64,000 nt of DNA from Brachypterus glaber (Eukaryota; Arthropoda; Insecta; Coleoptera; Kateretidae): assembly GCA_958510825.1 (NCBI GenBank), contig OY294048.1:30221026-30285025 (forward strand), given 5' to 3'. The notes beneath the pieces are model-generated. The model saw only the letters and a list, made by a program, of their open reading frames with translations, was not told the DNA's origin and searched no databases. Shown here in pieces: positions 11,085 to 22,462 of this stretch. The translations under genes and the position numbers were made by a program. Each line of letters begins with the position of its first letter. The stretch's first letter is position 1.

Positions 11085-11498
11085 AAATACGGTAAGTAAT
11101 TATAAGATCTCCACTTTTTCTTCGATCTGTTAAACAAGGAAGGTAACGTACATTCAATCGCTCGTGATAGTCAAGGTGATATAGCCCATGAAACCATTTG
11201 GTTAATTTTCGTTGGACACTCTCCAGAAGCTTAATGTCCCTAACGTACCTCGGACTCCAGACAACGTTGTTGTACTCAATGAACGGTCTAATGTATGCTT
11301 TGTATAGAGCAAGAAAAAGCTGAGGGTTTGGTGAGCAAAATGACTTCCTGATTATGTATGAGGTGGAGTTGGCTTTTCTCACTACAGAGCTAATATGCTC
11401 TGACCAACAAAGTGTGCTGTTAATAGTTACACCGAGATCGACTTCACTGTGTACTGGTTTTACATTGATTCCAATTAAGGTGTAGGTATCTAGGTAGG
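11077..11498 (-). pseudogene. LINE RT thumb/C-terminal part, frameshifted
   Basis: Continues the RT of 11499-12503 in another frame: TYTLIGINVKPVHSEVDLGV, TINSTLCWSEHISSVV, then LFLALYKAYIRPFIEYNNVV and ESVQRKLTKWF. The 'LY..yvRP..EY...vWSP' motif is diagnostic of this LINE group. One frameshift near 11500 separates it from the catalytic part. It ends where the insertion begins. Confidence 0.7.
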
Positions 11499-12503
11499 TT
11501 AAGGTGGGTTGTTTTTAACAATGTGGAGTATTGAGCATTTTGATGGATTTAGAGGTATTAGCCAATCTGTACACCACTTCTCTATGCTATTGAAGTCTTC
11601 CTGTAGTAGCAAAGAGTCAGCCAAAGGGTTACAAAACAGTTTTGAGTCATCAGCGTAAAAAGCGCAGGCAGTCTTGAGAAGATAAGGTAAGTCGGCTGTG
11701 TATATAAGGTATAAGATGGGTCCCAGAACTGAACCTTGTGGAACACCTGAGACGACAGATCTCTTGGTAGAATTACCGTTACCAACCCTTACTGAAAACC
11801 TCCTGTTAGATAAAAAGGCTTTAATCCACTTTAAAAGTTTGCCCCTGATACCAAAATGTTTAAGTTTGTGTATGAGTCTTCTTCGTGGAACCCTTTTAAA
11901 TGCTTTGGAAAAATCTAAATATCCTACATCTACAGGTAGCCCTTTATCAAGTGCTTCAGTCCATGCCTTTAAACAATGTAGGAGATTTGTAGTTGTGGAA
12001 CGACCCGGTAAGAAGCCATGTTGAGAGTCAGGTACAATTTTATTTGACATTATAAATTCTACAAGTCTGTCAGCTATAATTCTCTCCATCATTTTTAAAC
12101 AGCTAGGTAAAAGGCTAATTGGGAGGTAGTTGTTGGCATCTAGCTTATCTCCTTTTTTAAATATTGGTTTTACAGAAGCAGATAACCATTGATCGGGAAC
12201 CGTGGAAGAATTAAAACAAGAATGCATTATTTTGGTGAGAGGTTTGGCTAAATGAATTGCACAGTTCTTAAGAGTTGGGTTGGATATGGAATCTGGACCA
12301 GGAGCACTGGAAGTGCATAGTTTGTTAAGCTGCTCTAGAACAATGTCTTCGGTAAACAAAATGTTTTCCAAACTTTCCCTAACCCGTGGACATATAATAT
12401 TTGGAAGTGGACCGTCGGACTCCTGAGTGTAGGAAGTTTCGAAAATATCAGCTAATGTATTGGCTGTATCCATATCTGAGCAACAGAGAGAACCATTCGG
12501 CAT
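11499..12503 (-). pseudogene. LINE reverse transcriptase catalytic domain
   Basis: 334 codons from the first ATG; the frame stays open upstream to about 12630. RT blocks in order: KPIFKKGD (about residues 112-119), QHGFLPGRST (161-170), motif A YLDFSKAF (195-202), GVPQGSVLGP (253-262) and the catalytic YADD (283-286). Residue 203 is Lys where the family usually has Asp. The RT would copy LINE RNA at the nicked target site. It lacks a start context, endonuclease and in-frame C-terminus, so it is a dead copy. Confidence 0.8.
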
Positions 12504-12944
12504 TTTAATAATGAGAGTGGAGACGGAAGAGGCGATCTGGGAACGAGTGTACTTATAAATGGATTTAGCACCTTTGATTATAAGCGAATTTTCATAAGCA
12601 CTTCGCTTTTCTTTGATTAATAATGAGAGTTCATTTGAAAATTGCTGCGGAACCAGTTCTTTTATAAGTACGCCAAAGATTACGCTTTTGTTTTGAACGC
12701 TCTATTATATCTGCTGTAATATATGGTTTCTTGGGATTTGTAAATATTTCATAAGTGTGGAGCTATTTTGAATGCAATTGGTTAGTTTGGTATGACAATT
12801 AGACCACATTACATTGGTATCAGTAGCATGCTACATGCTAGCATGTAACGTATCGTTCTAATCTTCGATAGAGAGTGATTGTTGCAGAGTATCGTAGTTA
12901 ATTTTAGTACATGTTTTTCTGACATTTCTACGGGTATTTTGAAC

Positions 12945-13440
12945 TAAAGATTGTATATTGCACCCCAATATACCAATTTTCACAAAAATTAACCCCCACC
13001 CCTAAGGGGGTGTATTTGGAAAAAAATATTTGAAGATTCACTTTCAGCAATCTCAAAAACCCCTATACACAAATTTTCCTGAAAATATTGAAAATATTTA
13101 AAAATCATTACCCTCTCACCCCCGTGGGGGTGGAGTTAGAACTATTTGATTATCAGATTCGATTTCAGCAAAACCTAAAAACACCTATAAAACAATTTTT
13201 AAATTTTTGTTTTTTTTTTTCCACACCCCAATGTTCACCAAAAGAAACTTTTGGCAAGTTTCTAGAGCTCCAGCGTTTCTAGCGTTCTTAAGTTATCGTG
13301 CACACAATATTTCCCAACCGACTGACAGATCGACCGACCGACTGACAGATCTACCGACCGACTGACAACTTTATTTTTCTTCGTAATTGATTTATATCCA
13401 CTAAAACGTCATAAAACGCAATAATAGGAATTAAACTTAC
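12945..13440. repeat. CACCCCC/GGGGGTG tandem-unit repeat with GACCGAC minisatellite
   Basis: About three degenerate units of 100-130 bp, each with AACCTCAAAAACCCCTAT-like text, a TTTAAAAAT stretch, ACCCCC..GTGGGGGTGGAGTTAGA and a CAGATTC(A/G)(C/A)TTTCAGCA block. They are followed by TATCGTGCACAC and a GACCGACTGACA minisatellite (13315-13370). The same order of parts recurs at 20300-21000. Confidence 0.6.
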
Positions 13441-14634
13441 AAAAAATTCCACCATATTTTTAACATTTTCAAAATGGAAAGCAAAATACCTAAAATTATT
13501 TATGTATGTTATCTTCTGATACTTTTTTTGCGTGAACAATAAATATTTTCCGTTCGCAGTCAAAAACGTAACCTTTTACTTACTTTTTTACTACTTAGGC
13601 TTCAAACTTTTTGCTTTATCGTGCAACAAATTTAAGAAAAGCATAGGAGAAAGCCTTGTGTTCCTACATTTTTTTTTGTTATTTTTGTATTTTATAAGAG
13701 AATTTTTGTAGAAAATTAATCCTTTGGAAAAGACTAGTTAGGGGAAGAGAAATATACTAAGACATTGAAGATTACTTAAAAATAGAATTGCCTACGGTGG
13801 TGTAGAGAACTGCCTTAAACTAGTCTTGAGACCAATAACTTGATGATGTTTTCATTCTCCAAAATATGTTCTTTTTAAAATAGTAAATTACATAATGCTA
13901 TTAAGTTGTTTTATAGTAACCCAAGATAACCCGTTGCAGAGGAATAAATATAAAATAGAAAAATCTGGTAGAATTTTAATTTTGCCATTATATTTTCCAA
14001 TGGATCCATAAATATTTCCCATTCAGATAAAGGAAATATCATAGTCGTATAATTTTATTAGGATATCGTTATAATAAATTTATTTCTGAAAATAGTTTTA
14101 TTTTGATATCCATTTAACGTCTTTTTGGGATCTAGAAAACAATAAAATAAGAAAAATTGGTTAAAGGGCGAAAACTTTTAAATAAAATCTGTTTATTGGC
14201 GTTTTGTTTTTCTTATTAATGGCGAGACACATTTATTATAGAACCATAATAATAAAACATTCTAATAAACTAAAATTTGCCGTAATAAATAAAACACTAT
14301 TTTAGTTTCTAATTAAACAGACCCACAAAAAAGTGCAATTACTATTAACATGACTTTTTTTTCTATTTTTGGGAATGAAAATGAATTTGATAATGAAAAA
14401 GCTCACTGACCCCCAAAGGACCTCACTTCCCTTTTTTGAAGAAGTGGTTTAATCTGACTATTTTTTTTTTTGGATATTTTATAGTTTTAGACATTCTATT
14501 CAAAAGTGTTTAAAGGCACAAATACCAAAAATTAATAGTTTGGGAGCTAGATCACTTTGAAAATCACAAGAACCGCTGTGTAGCCCAATGACTTTAGATT
14601 AAATTCGATATAAGAAATAAAAAAAAAATTCATA
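13441..14634. other. AT-rich DNA, nothing recognised
   Basis: No coding frame with motifs. The 70-codon frame at 13351-13563 on the minus strand has no recognisable features. Confidence 0.4.
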
Positions 14635-14900
14635 ATATATAAAACTTAAAGAGAATTTCAAGTGTTACAAGTTTTAGCATAACCACTTTTATTCTCCGAA
14701 GAATAATTTGGCTGAAAAATAGAAAAAAACAATTTCACCCCCAACATGGCTATTTTTGAATATAACTCGATTGTTTATAATATAATAAAATTATTCAAAC
14801 AAAAATCATTCGAAATTTCCTTCTTAAAAAAAATGGTAATATGCATTTTAATCGTAAGATGCATATTTAGCGAGATAACGGCACTCGCCCCTTTAATCCG
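14635..14900. mobile_element. Half copy of the 6.4-kb foldback MITE
   Basis: Matches the right arm of the 6443-7302 element: AATAATTTGGCTGAAAAAT, CAATTTCACC, TGGCTATTTTT, AAATTTCCTTCTTAAAA, then ATCGTAAGATGCATATT. The other arm is missing. Non-coding. Confidence 0.65.
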
Positions 14901-15469
14901 GGGGACACTTAACTGCCTCAAAAGTTTTAACTTATACATTTTTTCCATGAAAAAAAACTAAAATGATTGGGCTAGGTGCACCTGTGTTATGGAAAAGTGG
15001 TTTAAGTCAGATTTGGCTGAAATTTGGATATATTATGACTTTCTGATTAAAAGTTTCTCTGGGTATAATTTTAAATATATGAGCTAGCCCATTCATTTTC
15101 TTTATTGCAGTTTTTTAAAGGTTCGTTGATAAGACGCGTCTCACGCTCGACTGTAAAACAAAACTTACCATGTTTCTCCTTATACAACAATACACTGTTT
15201 TTATGTGACACTGTATATTTGTTAAAAATTTAGTCTTAACCATAAAACTAACTATAAAAGTTTTTATGCTCTAATTAAATAAACGAAGTGTAATTCAGGC
15301 CATTACACCCTATTTCGTGGCAAGAGGTGACTAAGAATCTTACTTATATGTGTGTATACTTAAACCTAATGTTCACCTGGGTTATTTTTATCTGGTAGGT
15401 AGAATTAAAGTCAATGGGATGTTAACAGTATCTTTATTATTATAACAAAAATGTTAAACTTTCAAATTA
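14901..15469. other. Spacer, nothing recognised
   Basis: AT-rich without recognised gene or repeat. The last three bases (TTA, 15467-15469) are the left target duplication of the next element. Confidence 0.4.
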
Positions 15470-16115
15470 CACCGGCACACAAAAAAAATCTAGAGTACTG
15501 CGAACCAGACTAGTCAATTCTTACGTATTTTGAATCTGAACCCGAAGTCAGAATTTAAAAGTTAGCTTTCACTTTTTTCTAACCTCAAATTCTTACAGTG
15601 GATTCACATGCAGAAGTTTAAGTTACATAACAATTGACTATATACTTAAAATTCAAAATGGTGAATCCAATATGGAGGACCAAAAATGTCGAAATTTTTA
15701 AAAATTGTTCCGATTCGCTTGAAACTTGGTATTCGGGCGTTTTTGGGGTCGCTGATTACGAATCTGGTGCAACCACAACTTCCGAGTACCGTTTCAAGCG
15801 ATTCGGATCAATTTAAAAAAAATCCGCTATTTTTGGTCAGTCATATTGGATCAGCCATTTTGAATTTTAAGCATATAGTCAATTGTTATGTAATTTAAAC
15901 TTCTGCATCTAAATCCACTGTAAGATTTTTGAAAGTAACTCATGTTTTTTCATTACGGCACAAAATTTACCAAGAAACTATGTTTTTTGAGGTTAGAAAA
16001 AAAGTGAAAGCTAACTTTTAAATTCTAAACTCGGATTCAGATTCAGCGACCCAAAATAAGTATGAATTGACTAGTTTGGTATGTGGCACTCGAGATTTTT
16101 TTTTGTGTGCCTGTG
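15470..16115. mobile_element. CACCGGCACAC-ended foldback element, copy 1
   Basis: Starts CACCGGCACACAAAA at 15470 and ends TTTTGTGTGCCTGTG at 16115, with TTA on both sides (15467-15469; 16116-16118). The arms are inverted repeats (TTTTCTAACCTCAAA / TTTGAGGTTAGAAAA, GGATTCACATGCAGAAGTTT and counterpart). It contains TGAATCTGAACCCGAAGTC, a variant of the motif shared by other CAC-ended elements here. No transposase. Confidence 0.75.
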
Positions 16116-16198
16116 TTATTTTTTATTTTTTATTTTTTATTTTTTAATAGTATATTATTCAATGAGCGTATAATAATTGCAATTGAGGGTGAATTTTG

Positions 16199-17745
16199 GG
16201 ATCAATTTAAAAAAAAATCCGCCATTTTTGGTTTGGACTTAGGATCAGCCATTTTGAATTTTAAGCATACACGGTGTATTTGAAACAGGGTCGGAAATTT
16301 TAACTGATGATTCTACATTATAAAATATGACAAAAAGTTCCTATAAACATATGTCTAAAAATGCGTCATAAGGGAGCTACGCCCCTTTGAAAGTGGCTAA
16401 AAAAATCGGTTTTTATTTAATAACTCAGGAACCCTTTGAGATCTATCAACGAGGTTTTTGCACGTCAACTAATCCTACCAAGGCCCGTTTTTATGTGTTA
16501 TTTTCATGTACTTATTTCAACCAGGGGTGTGCGAAACGGGAGGGGCTTATCAGTTTTTTGTCCCAAACTTTTTTCTGTGTAACTTTTTTGCAATTTTATT
16601 TTTGAAATATGATTCCTCAGGTCAAAATCCATAAAAAAGGTACTCTTGTTGTAATACTGTAGGATTAACCCTTTTCGAGAAAAATTCATTTGAAGGTGAA
16701 ATTCCACGGTTCGAGAACGAAAAATTAAATACTAAAATGTTGAAAACCAAAATTTTAATGATGCAATGTTATTCTACATCAAAAACTAAGAAAAAAAGTT
16801 TCCATACATGTAGGTCGAAAAAACGATTTTAAAGCTACCATAGCGCTTTAAAAATGGTGCATATTTAGGAGACCATAGCTCCATTAGAATTGATTTTTGG
16901 AAGTACCTGTATATGAGGTTTTTTTCTTAGTTTTTGATGTAGAATAACATTGCATCATTAAAATTTTGGTTTTCAACATTTTAGTATTTAATTTTTCGTC
17001 CTCGAACCGTAGAATTTCACCTTCAAATTAATTTTTCTCGAAAACGGTTAATCCTACAGTATTACAACAAGAGTACCTTTTTTATGTATTTTCACCTGAG
17101 GAATCATATTTCAAAAATAAAATTGCAAAAAAGTTACACAGAAAAAAGTTTGAGACAAAAAACTGATAAGCCCTCCCCGTTTGGCACACCCCTGGTTGAA
17201 ATAAGTACATGAAAATAACACATAAAAACGGGCCTTGGTAGGATTAGTTGACTTGCAAAACCTCGTTGATATATCTCAAAGGGTTCCTGAGTTATTAAAT
17301 AAAAACCGATTTTTTTAGCCACTTTCAAAGGGGCGTAGCTCCCTTATGACGCATTTTTAGACATATGTTTATAGGAACTTTTTGTCATATTTTATGATGT
17401 AGAATCATCAGTTAAAATTTCCGACCCTATTTCAAATACACCGTGTATAGTCAATTGTTATGTAATTTAAAGTTCTGCATCTGAATCCACTAAAAGATTT
17501 TTGAAACTAACTCACGTTTTTTCATTACGGCACAAAATTCACCAAAAAAACTATGTTTTTTGAGGTTAGAAAAAAAGTAAAAGCTAACTTTTAAATTCTG
17601 AACTCGGATTCAGATTCAGCGACCCAAAATAAGTATGAATTGACTAGTTTGGTCTGCCGCACTCGAGATTTTTTTTGTGTGCCGGTGTTATTTTTTATTT
17701 TAAATTTTATAAGAGTATATTATTCAATGAGCGTATAATAATTAC
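16199..17745. repeat. Tandem duplicate of the right half of the CACCGG element plus flank
   Basis: From GATCAATTT at about 16199 the sequence repeats 15805-16199: ATCCGCCATTTTTGG, GGATCAGCCATTTTGAATTT, then (after the inserted MITE) ATAGTCAATTGTTATG through the right TIR ending at 17687 and the flank ATATTATTCAATGAGCG. This is a roughly 395-bp tandem duplication whose second copy later received the 1.2-kb MITE. Confidence 0.7.
16270..17445. mobile_element. Palindromic MITE CACGGTGTATTTGAAA, intact, TA duplication
   Basis: 1,176-bp foldback bounded by TA. Ends CACGGTGTATTTGAAACAGG and TTTCAAATACACCGTG. Arms of about 500 bp are nearly perfect complements, so both strands give mirror ORFs (16387-16605 and 17134-17328) that are not genes. 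TA duplication and size fit a Tc1/mariner-mobilised MITE. It is the reference copy for the decayed relative at 1750-3610 and the distant one at 31978-32684. Confidence 0.8.
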
Positions 17746-17935
17746 TATTAATTAATGAAGGTGAATTTCGGGACCCGAGCCGATAGGCAAGTGGCCTAAT
17801 TACCCGAATTATTAATAGCTATTATACGGGAGTAGAATTCTATACTTTATCCACGTTCGTTTTAAATTTTAAACGGTTTATTTTTACAGACCCGTGATTA
17901 ATAGGCCCATTAATCACGGCGGTGGATAATTAGTA
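17746..17935. other. Spacer with small hairpin
   Basis: CCGTGATTAAT (17892-17902) and ATTAATCACGG (17909-17919) form a hairpin. No gene recognised. Confidence 0.4.
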
Positions 17936-17959
17936 TATTATGCAACGAGTACGTCAACC

Positions 17960-18022
17960 TAGTTTTCAGTGTACGGGAATGCTTATTTTTAACAAGGCGG
18001 AGATGAGCAAAAAAAACTCAAA
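17960..18022 (+). other. Weak candidate internal exon
   Basis: A 63-base segment sits between TTTTCAG and a strong donor GAG|GTAAGTAT. It is open in frame (GMLIFNKAEMSKKNSKCTE). Two further donor-like GTAAGT sites follow (18166, 18310), and TTTCTAG at 18247 could be another acceptor. The long 156-codon frame across this region includes a Ser run that is only a TTC microsatellite. There is no homology by eye, so a host exon and chance are both possible. Confidence 0.2.
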
Positions 18023-18083
18023 GTGCACTGAGGTAAGTATACTATTTTTCCTAACTAAACATCCAAAAAAACGCAAAAAATTG

Positions 18084-18119
18084 TCTTCTTCTTCTTCTTC
18101 TTCTTCTTCTTCTTCTTCT
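18084..18119. repeat. (TTC)n microsatellite
   Basis: About 12 TTC units. Read in frame they produce an artificial poly-Ser tract. Confidence 0.9.
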
Positions 18120-18541
18120 CTTTTTGCTTGGCGATGTGAAACGTTTTCGCCAATTTCAAAACTTGTAAGTTTTTATCAACATCACTGTAAAAGTTTTTGC
18201 TTAAAATGGATTTCGTTATATTACAAGAACTACACTACGGTTTCTAGTGGGACACTACGTACTATACTGACTAATCTACGGGTGCGACTATTTTGTGGTG
18301 AGCTAAAAGCGGTAAGTCTAAAGAAGAAGCGTAGTAGAATTTATATGTTGATGCTTATCTCGTTCAGAAAAGAGACCAATATAGAAGTAATTTTGGGATT
18401 TGGATTGTAAAAAATTTTCTTGAAATTAATTTTATTAATCTGACAGAAGATATGTAAAATCAGCTGACTGTGACTTTTTGACCGCTGTCAAGGTAACGGG
18501 TGAAAAATAAGCAATACACTAAGTTTAATTGTGTCAACAAA

Positions 18542-18782
18542 CACTGATAGAAATGTTGTTGTAATATAGGCGCCAACCATATTTTGTAATATGCCATAGC
18601 ATAAATATATTATATTACAGCAACCAGTTGTAGAATTAGGAGATAAATAACATACAGTTGTTATAAATACTACAACAGATGTTATCCTATGCCCTAGTTA
18701 GTACTATATTATAATAAAATTTGTGGTTGGCTCATATATAACAATTTGTTGTTGTATTAATAACACTATTATTCTATCAGTG
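18542..18782. mobile_element. MITE with CACTGATAGAA ends
   Basis: 241 bp. CACTGATAGAA at the left and TTCTATCAGTG at the right, with a second inverted pair GCCAACCA / TGGTTGGC and TGTTGTTGTAATA / GTTGTTGTATTA. No clean target duplication is visible. Directly abuts the foldback element that follows. Confidence 0.65.
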
Positions 18783-19580
18783 AACTTTTACCGCGAAAAC
18801 GTTTACCGCGCAATGATTTAACCGCGAAAGGTTTCACCGCGAAAAAGTAATTACCGCGAAAACATTTACCCTCGGAAACTATTATCGTGACAATAAAAAT
18901 CGCGTATACTTTTACGTCGTAATAATATAATCGCGCATACTTTCGCCGCTCAATATGATAATCGCGCCTAAATTTTAATTAAAAAAAATAACCTTAAAAT
19001 ATAAATAATAATTTTTTGAATGAAACGCTTATTTTATAATCATAGTTTAGTTTTTATTTTTTATCAAAAACAAAACCAAACAAACTAAACCAAACAATTT
19101 AATCATATTTATGTTTTTTAAAATACTAAAATTATAACACCAATATAAAAAAATTAGTTATGTATTATATTATATTATATTTATTAGTAATATAATTATA
19201 ATTTTACTTACATATATATTTAAAAACCAAACCAAACAATTTAGTTATATTAAAATTTTGTTAATTCTGCAATTATTAAACTTAATTAAACAAATTGGTA
19301 ATATAATATATTAAACTTGGTGTAGCTAACGAAAAGTATTATAAAAAAAACGTATTTTTATAATTTAAAATTAGACTCGGAATTTTCTTTGCGCGTTAAA
19401 TATTTTCGCGGCTATTACTTTCGCTATATATTTTTCGCGGTAATTGCATTTCGCTATTTAAACTTTTCGTGGTAATAGTTTTCGCTATTTTTATTATTTT
19501 TACTTTTAGCGGTAATTTTTTCGACGAAATATTTTCGCGATAATTGTTTTCGCGGTAAATTTTTCGAAGAAGGCTCCCGT
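18783..19580. mobile_element. Foldback element FB-1 with TTTACCGCGAAAA minisatellite arms
   Basis: The left arm (18786-18975) is about 10 degenerate 15-17 bp units around TTACCGCGAAAA. The right arm (19378-19567) carries the reverse units TTTTCGCGGTAA. The middle (18976-19377) is very AT-rich and holds AAACCAAACAAACTAAACC. Arms built of short tandem repeats are the hallmark of Drosophila Foldback-like elements (Mutator-related). No target duplication is clear here. A sister element lies at 22463-23226. Confidence 0.65.
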
Positions 19581-19930
19581 TCCCAAATAAACTATTGTTT
19601 ACATGAACTAAATATTTATTTGACTCATATAATATTTGTTACTCACAATCAAATAATTGAATAGGCCATATCAAAATAAATCCTTTTTGTCAGTGTGTAA
19701 CAAAGTTATAGTTTTTGGTATGCTGATACCGAAAATATCTTAAAAGTTTACAATTTTGGCGAAGGCGCCACAATGTACAATATACACAACTACACTAAAG
19801 AAAACTTTAGATTAAAAGATTGTCGTATACAACTGCTGGTTAACTTAAAACCTTAAATCACAAGATAATGGTAAAATATATAAGATGGGTAAATGTGTAT
19901 ACCTTGGTTTTGATAATCAATAACTAAACG
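19581..19930. other. Spacer carrying one TTGGCGAAGGCG motif
   Basis: Non-coding. TTTTGGCGAAGGCG near 19755 is the same motif as the 846-896 hairpin and the SINE body. Confidence 0.4.
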
Positions 19931-19991
19931 TATTGTTAGGTATAAAATAATTTTAAATAAATAGTGGCCCAGCGCTTTCGAAATAAAATAT

Positions 19992-21726
19992 CGTCGTGTT
20001 ACCTTAACTACCTCGTATCTCCAAAAATTCGATTTTCGGTTTTTTGCACTAACCAATTCTGTAGATGATTAGTAATAACCTAAACAAAGTCCTAGTTTAA
20101 AATTCCAACTGGTTTATAAGTTATGTGGAACTCATTATCTCGTATCTCCTTTACTACTTAAAATAAATAACTGTAGCTACCTCGTATCTCCAATATTAGG
20201 CCTAGCATATAATGAATTTCCCGTAGGTGAAAATATCTAAGAAGATAAAACTTTGCATACTTATGTATTTGGATGCCGAAAATATATTGGTGAAGTAAAA
20301 AAAGACCTACCACCCCTCCATCTCACCCCCAGTGGTGAAAAATATCCCTTTTATCGTTTTTTTTTCTTAAAATGTTTATAAAATTTATATCTAGGCGGTG
20401 GAGTTGAAATTTTCTTATCATCAGATTCACTTTCAGCAACCTCAAAAACTCCAATATACCAATTTTTATGAAAACTACCCTCTGTTCCTCAGGGGGTGGA
20501 GTTAGATTTTTTTTATTATCAGTTTGGCTTTTAGCAACCTCAAAAACCCCAATATGCGAATTTTCACGTAAACTACCCCCAACCCTCAGGGGGTGAAATT
20601 GGAAAAAATTTGTTATCAGATTTAGTTTCGTGAACCCCAAAAACCCCTATGTAGCAATTTTTACGAAAATATTGAAAAAATTTAAAAATATTTACCCCCT
20701 CACCCCCGTGAGGGGGTAAATATATTTTATCAGATTCAATTTCAGCAACCTTAAAAACGCCTATATGGCAATTTTCAAATTTTTGTAAAAAAAATGTGTG
20801 TTTCCCTATTTGCCCCCCTTGCCGCACCCCAAGCTTCACCAAAAACAATCCCGAGCGAGAACTTTTGGTAAAATACATGTATACCAAATTTCAAGTCTCT
20901 AGCCTTAAGCGTACTTAGGTTATCGTGCTTACAAGATTTCCCGGACAGACCGACCGATCGACCGACCGACCGATCGACTGACAATTTTTTTTGCTCGAAA
21001 TTCATTTATATTAATATAAAACATCATAAAACTCAAAAAGACGCAAAAAACAATTTTGAAAATTTTAACACCAATACAAGGATTCCCTAACTTTTGAAAA
21101 TTTTCAAAATCGGATTTAATTAATTTAATTATCAGATTCACTTTTAGCAACCTCAAAAGTCCAAACGAAAATTACCCCCTCCCCAGGAGGGTTTGGTACA
21201 ATTTACCCCCCCTCCCCGGAGGTGAAGTTGGAACTTTTTTATTATGAGATTTAGTTTTAGCTACCTCAAAAACCCCTATATACCAACTTTTACAAAAATA
21301 TTGTAAACATTTTAAAATAATCACCCCCACGGGAGAAGTTAGAAAAAAAAATATCATCAGATTCAGTTAAAGCAACCTGAAAAACCCCAATATACTATTT
21401 TTTACTAAAATATTGTAAATATTTAAAAATTACATGTCTTAAATGTTTCACAGTTTTTAATTGAGCAACCTCGTATCTCCAGTACAGGGTTACGACTTGG
21501 AAATAATAGTTACTGTAACTAACTCGTATCTCCATGATTCTAATTTTTGACTCACGTAACTAATAATTTTGCACTCTTTTATGCTTGAAGGGTCCACAAG
21601 AAATACCTACACTTATATTTGTCTATATTTCAATAAAAAAAATAGGAATGTTAAAGTTAACCGGTTTTTTGTGTCCCCTGAACACCTGTGAATTTGGAGA
21701 TACGAGGTAGTTAAGGTAACACGACG
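19992..21726. mobile_element. 1.7-kb TIR element CGTCGTGTTACC with ATAT duplication
   Basis: Perfect ends CGTCGTGTTACCTTAACTAC ... GTAGTTAAGGTAACACGACG, extending inward through CTCGTATCTCC (over 30 bp TIR). ATAT flanks both sides (19988-19991, 21727-21730). CTCGTATCTCC recurs internally near 20153, 20189, 21471 and 21525, as in elements with subterminal transposase-binding repeats. The interior carries the CACCCCC tandem units and the GACCGACC cassette. Minus-strand frames of 60-105 codons here come from those repeats. No transposase. Confidence 0.7.
20300..21000. repeat. CACCCCC tandem units and GACCGACC cassette inside the TIR element
   Basis: Five or more degenerate 100-140 bp units (TCAGCAACCTCAAAAACCCC, TATACCAATTTTTA, ACCCCCTCACCCCCGTGAGG) end in TATCGTGCTTACAAG and a GACCGACCGACCGATCG minisatellite (20945-20985). 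Same part order as 12945-13440. Further partial units lie at 21120-21420. Confidence 0.65.
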
Positions 21727-21890
21727 ATATCATCCTAAGGGCTCTGCCTTGTCAAGTAGAAGAAATCCTTGAATTTAAAATAGCGAAATATTTTAACAAA
21801 TATCAGTACATCGAATATCAATAAATATTTATTTAAATAACGTGTACATACATAATAACCTAAATAACTTTACAAGTAATTACAACAAAT

Positions 21891-22462
21891 TGCGTTTGAC
21901 AAAACATACCAAACTTATCTCAGATAAGTATGTCAAACGCAATTTGTTTTTAATTATTTGTAATATTTATAGATATTATATTATTCACAGTGCAACACTA
22001 AAATAATAACGGTAGTTTCGAATTTTCAAAAAAACATTAAAAATCGTCCTAGACAAAAAATTCTTGGATATAAATTCGTATCATGAAAAAATAAGCAACT
22101 TTTTTTTTTCAAATGTCCGTCTGTCCGTCAGTCCGTCCGTCTGGCCGATGTCAGAATTTGTGTAGACCCGATAACTCCAGAACGAATTATCTGATCGACT
22201 CCAAATTTTCAGGAAAAGTTCTATGAGGGGAAGATCCCTATTATTTTTTAAAGTAATCCCCCAAAAAACAAAAAAGTTATGGGGGGTTAAACTTTTCAAA
22301 AAAAAAAACATTTATTTCTTTTTTCGTTTTTCGCAAAAAGAAAATTAAAAAAAAAAAATTGAAAAAGTTTTTTTAATTTTTTTTATATATTTTTTTTAGT
22401 ATTTGGGAAAATTCAATATACCATTTACTGTGAATAATATATAATGGAATACGTAGCATTAT
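21891..22462. other. Spacer with hairpin and GTCCGTCTGTCC cassette
   Basis: CAAATTGCGTTTGAC (about 21886) and GTCAAACGCAATTTG (about 21931) form a perfect 15-bp hairpin. 22110-22145 is a GTCCGTCTGTCC-type minisatellite followed by CCCGATAACTCCAGAACG, a different GAC-cassette. No gene. Confidence 0.5.

Larger units (their letters stand above)
10316..12955 (-). mobile_element. 5'-truncated LINE retrotransposon (CR1/L2/jockey-like)
   Basis: A minus-strand non-LTR element. From its 5' side: a degraded endonuclease-RT linker (12.5-12.95 kb, KKPYITADIIERSKQKR readable near 12.70 kb), the RT domain (11499-12503), an RT C-terminal part in a shifted frame (11077-11498), an unrelated insertion (about 10742-11084), the protein's last segment (10513-10745), and a 3' tail ending in an ATT/TAA microsatellite at 10316-10338. 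No 5' UTR or complete endonuclease is present. The frameshift, insertion and truncation make it inactive. Confidence 0.75.

Noticed and set aside
17940..18410. 156-codon plus-strand ORF with poly-Ser
   Set aside because: The Ser run is the (TTC)n microsatellite and several donor-like GTAAGT sites lie inside. No domain is visible; only a short internal piece is kept as a weak exon candidate.
20323..21357. Series of minus-strand ORFs of 61-105 codons
   Set aside because: Products of the CACCCCC tandem units and GACCGACC tract; stop-poor because of repeat composition.
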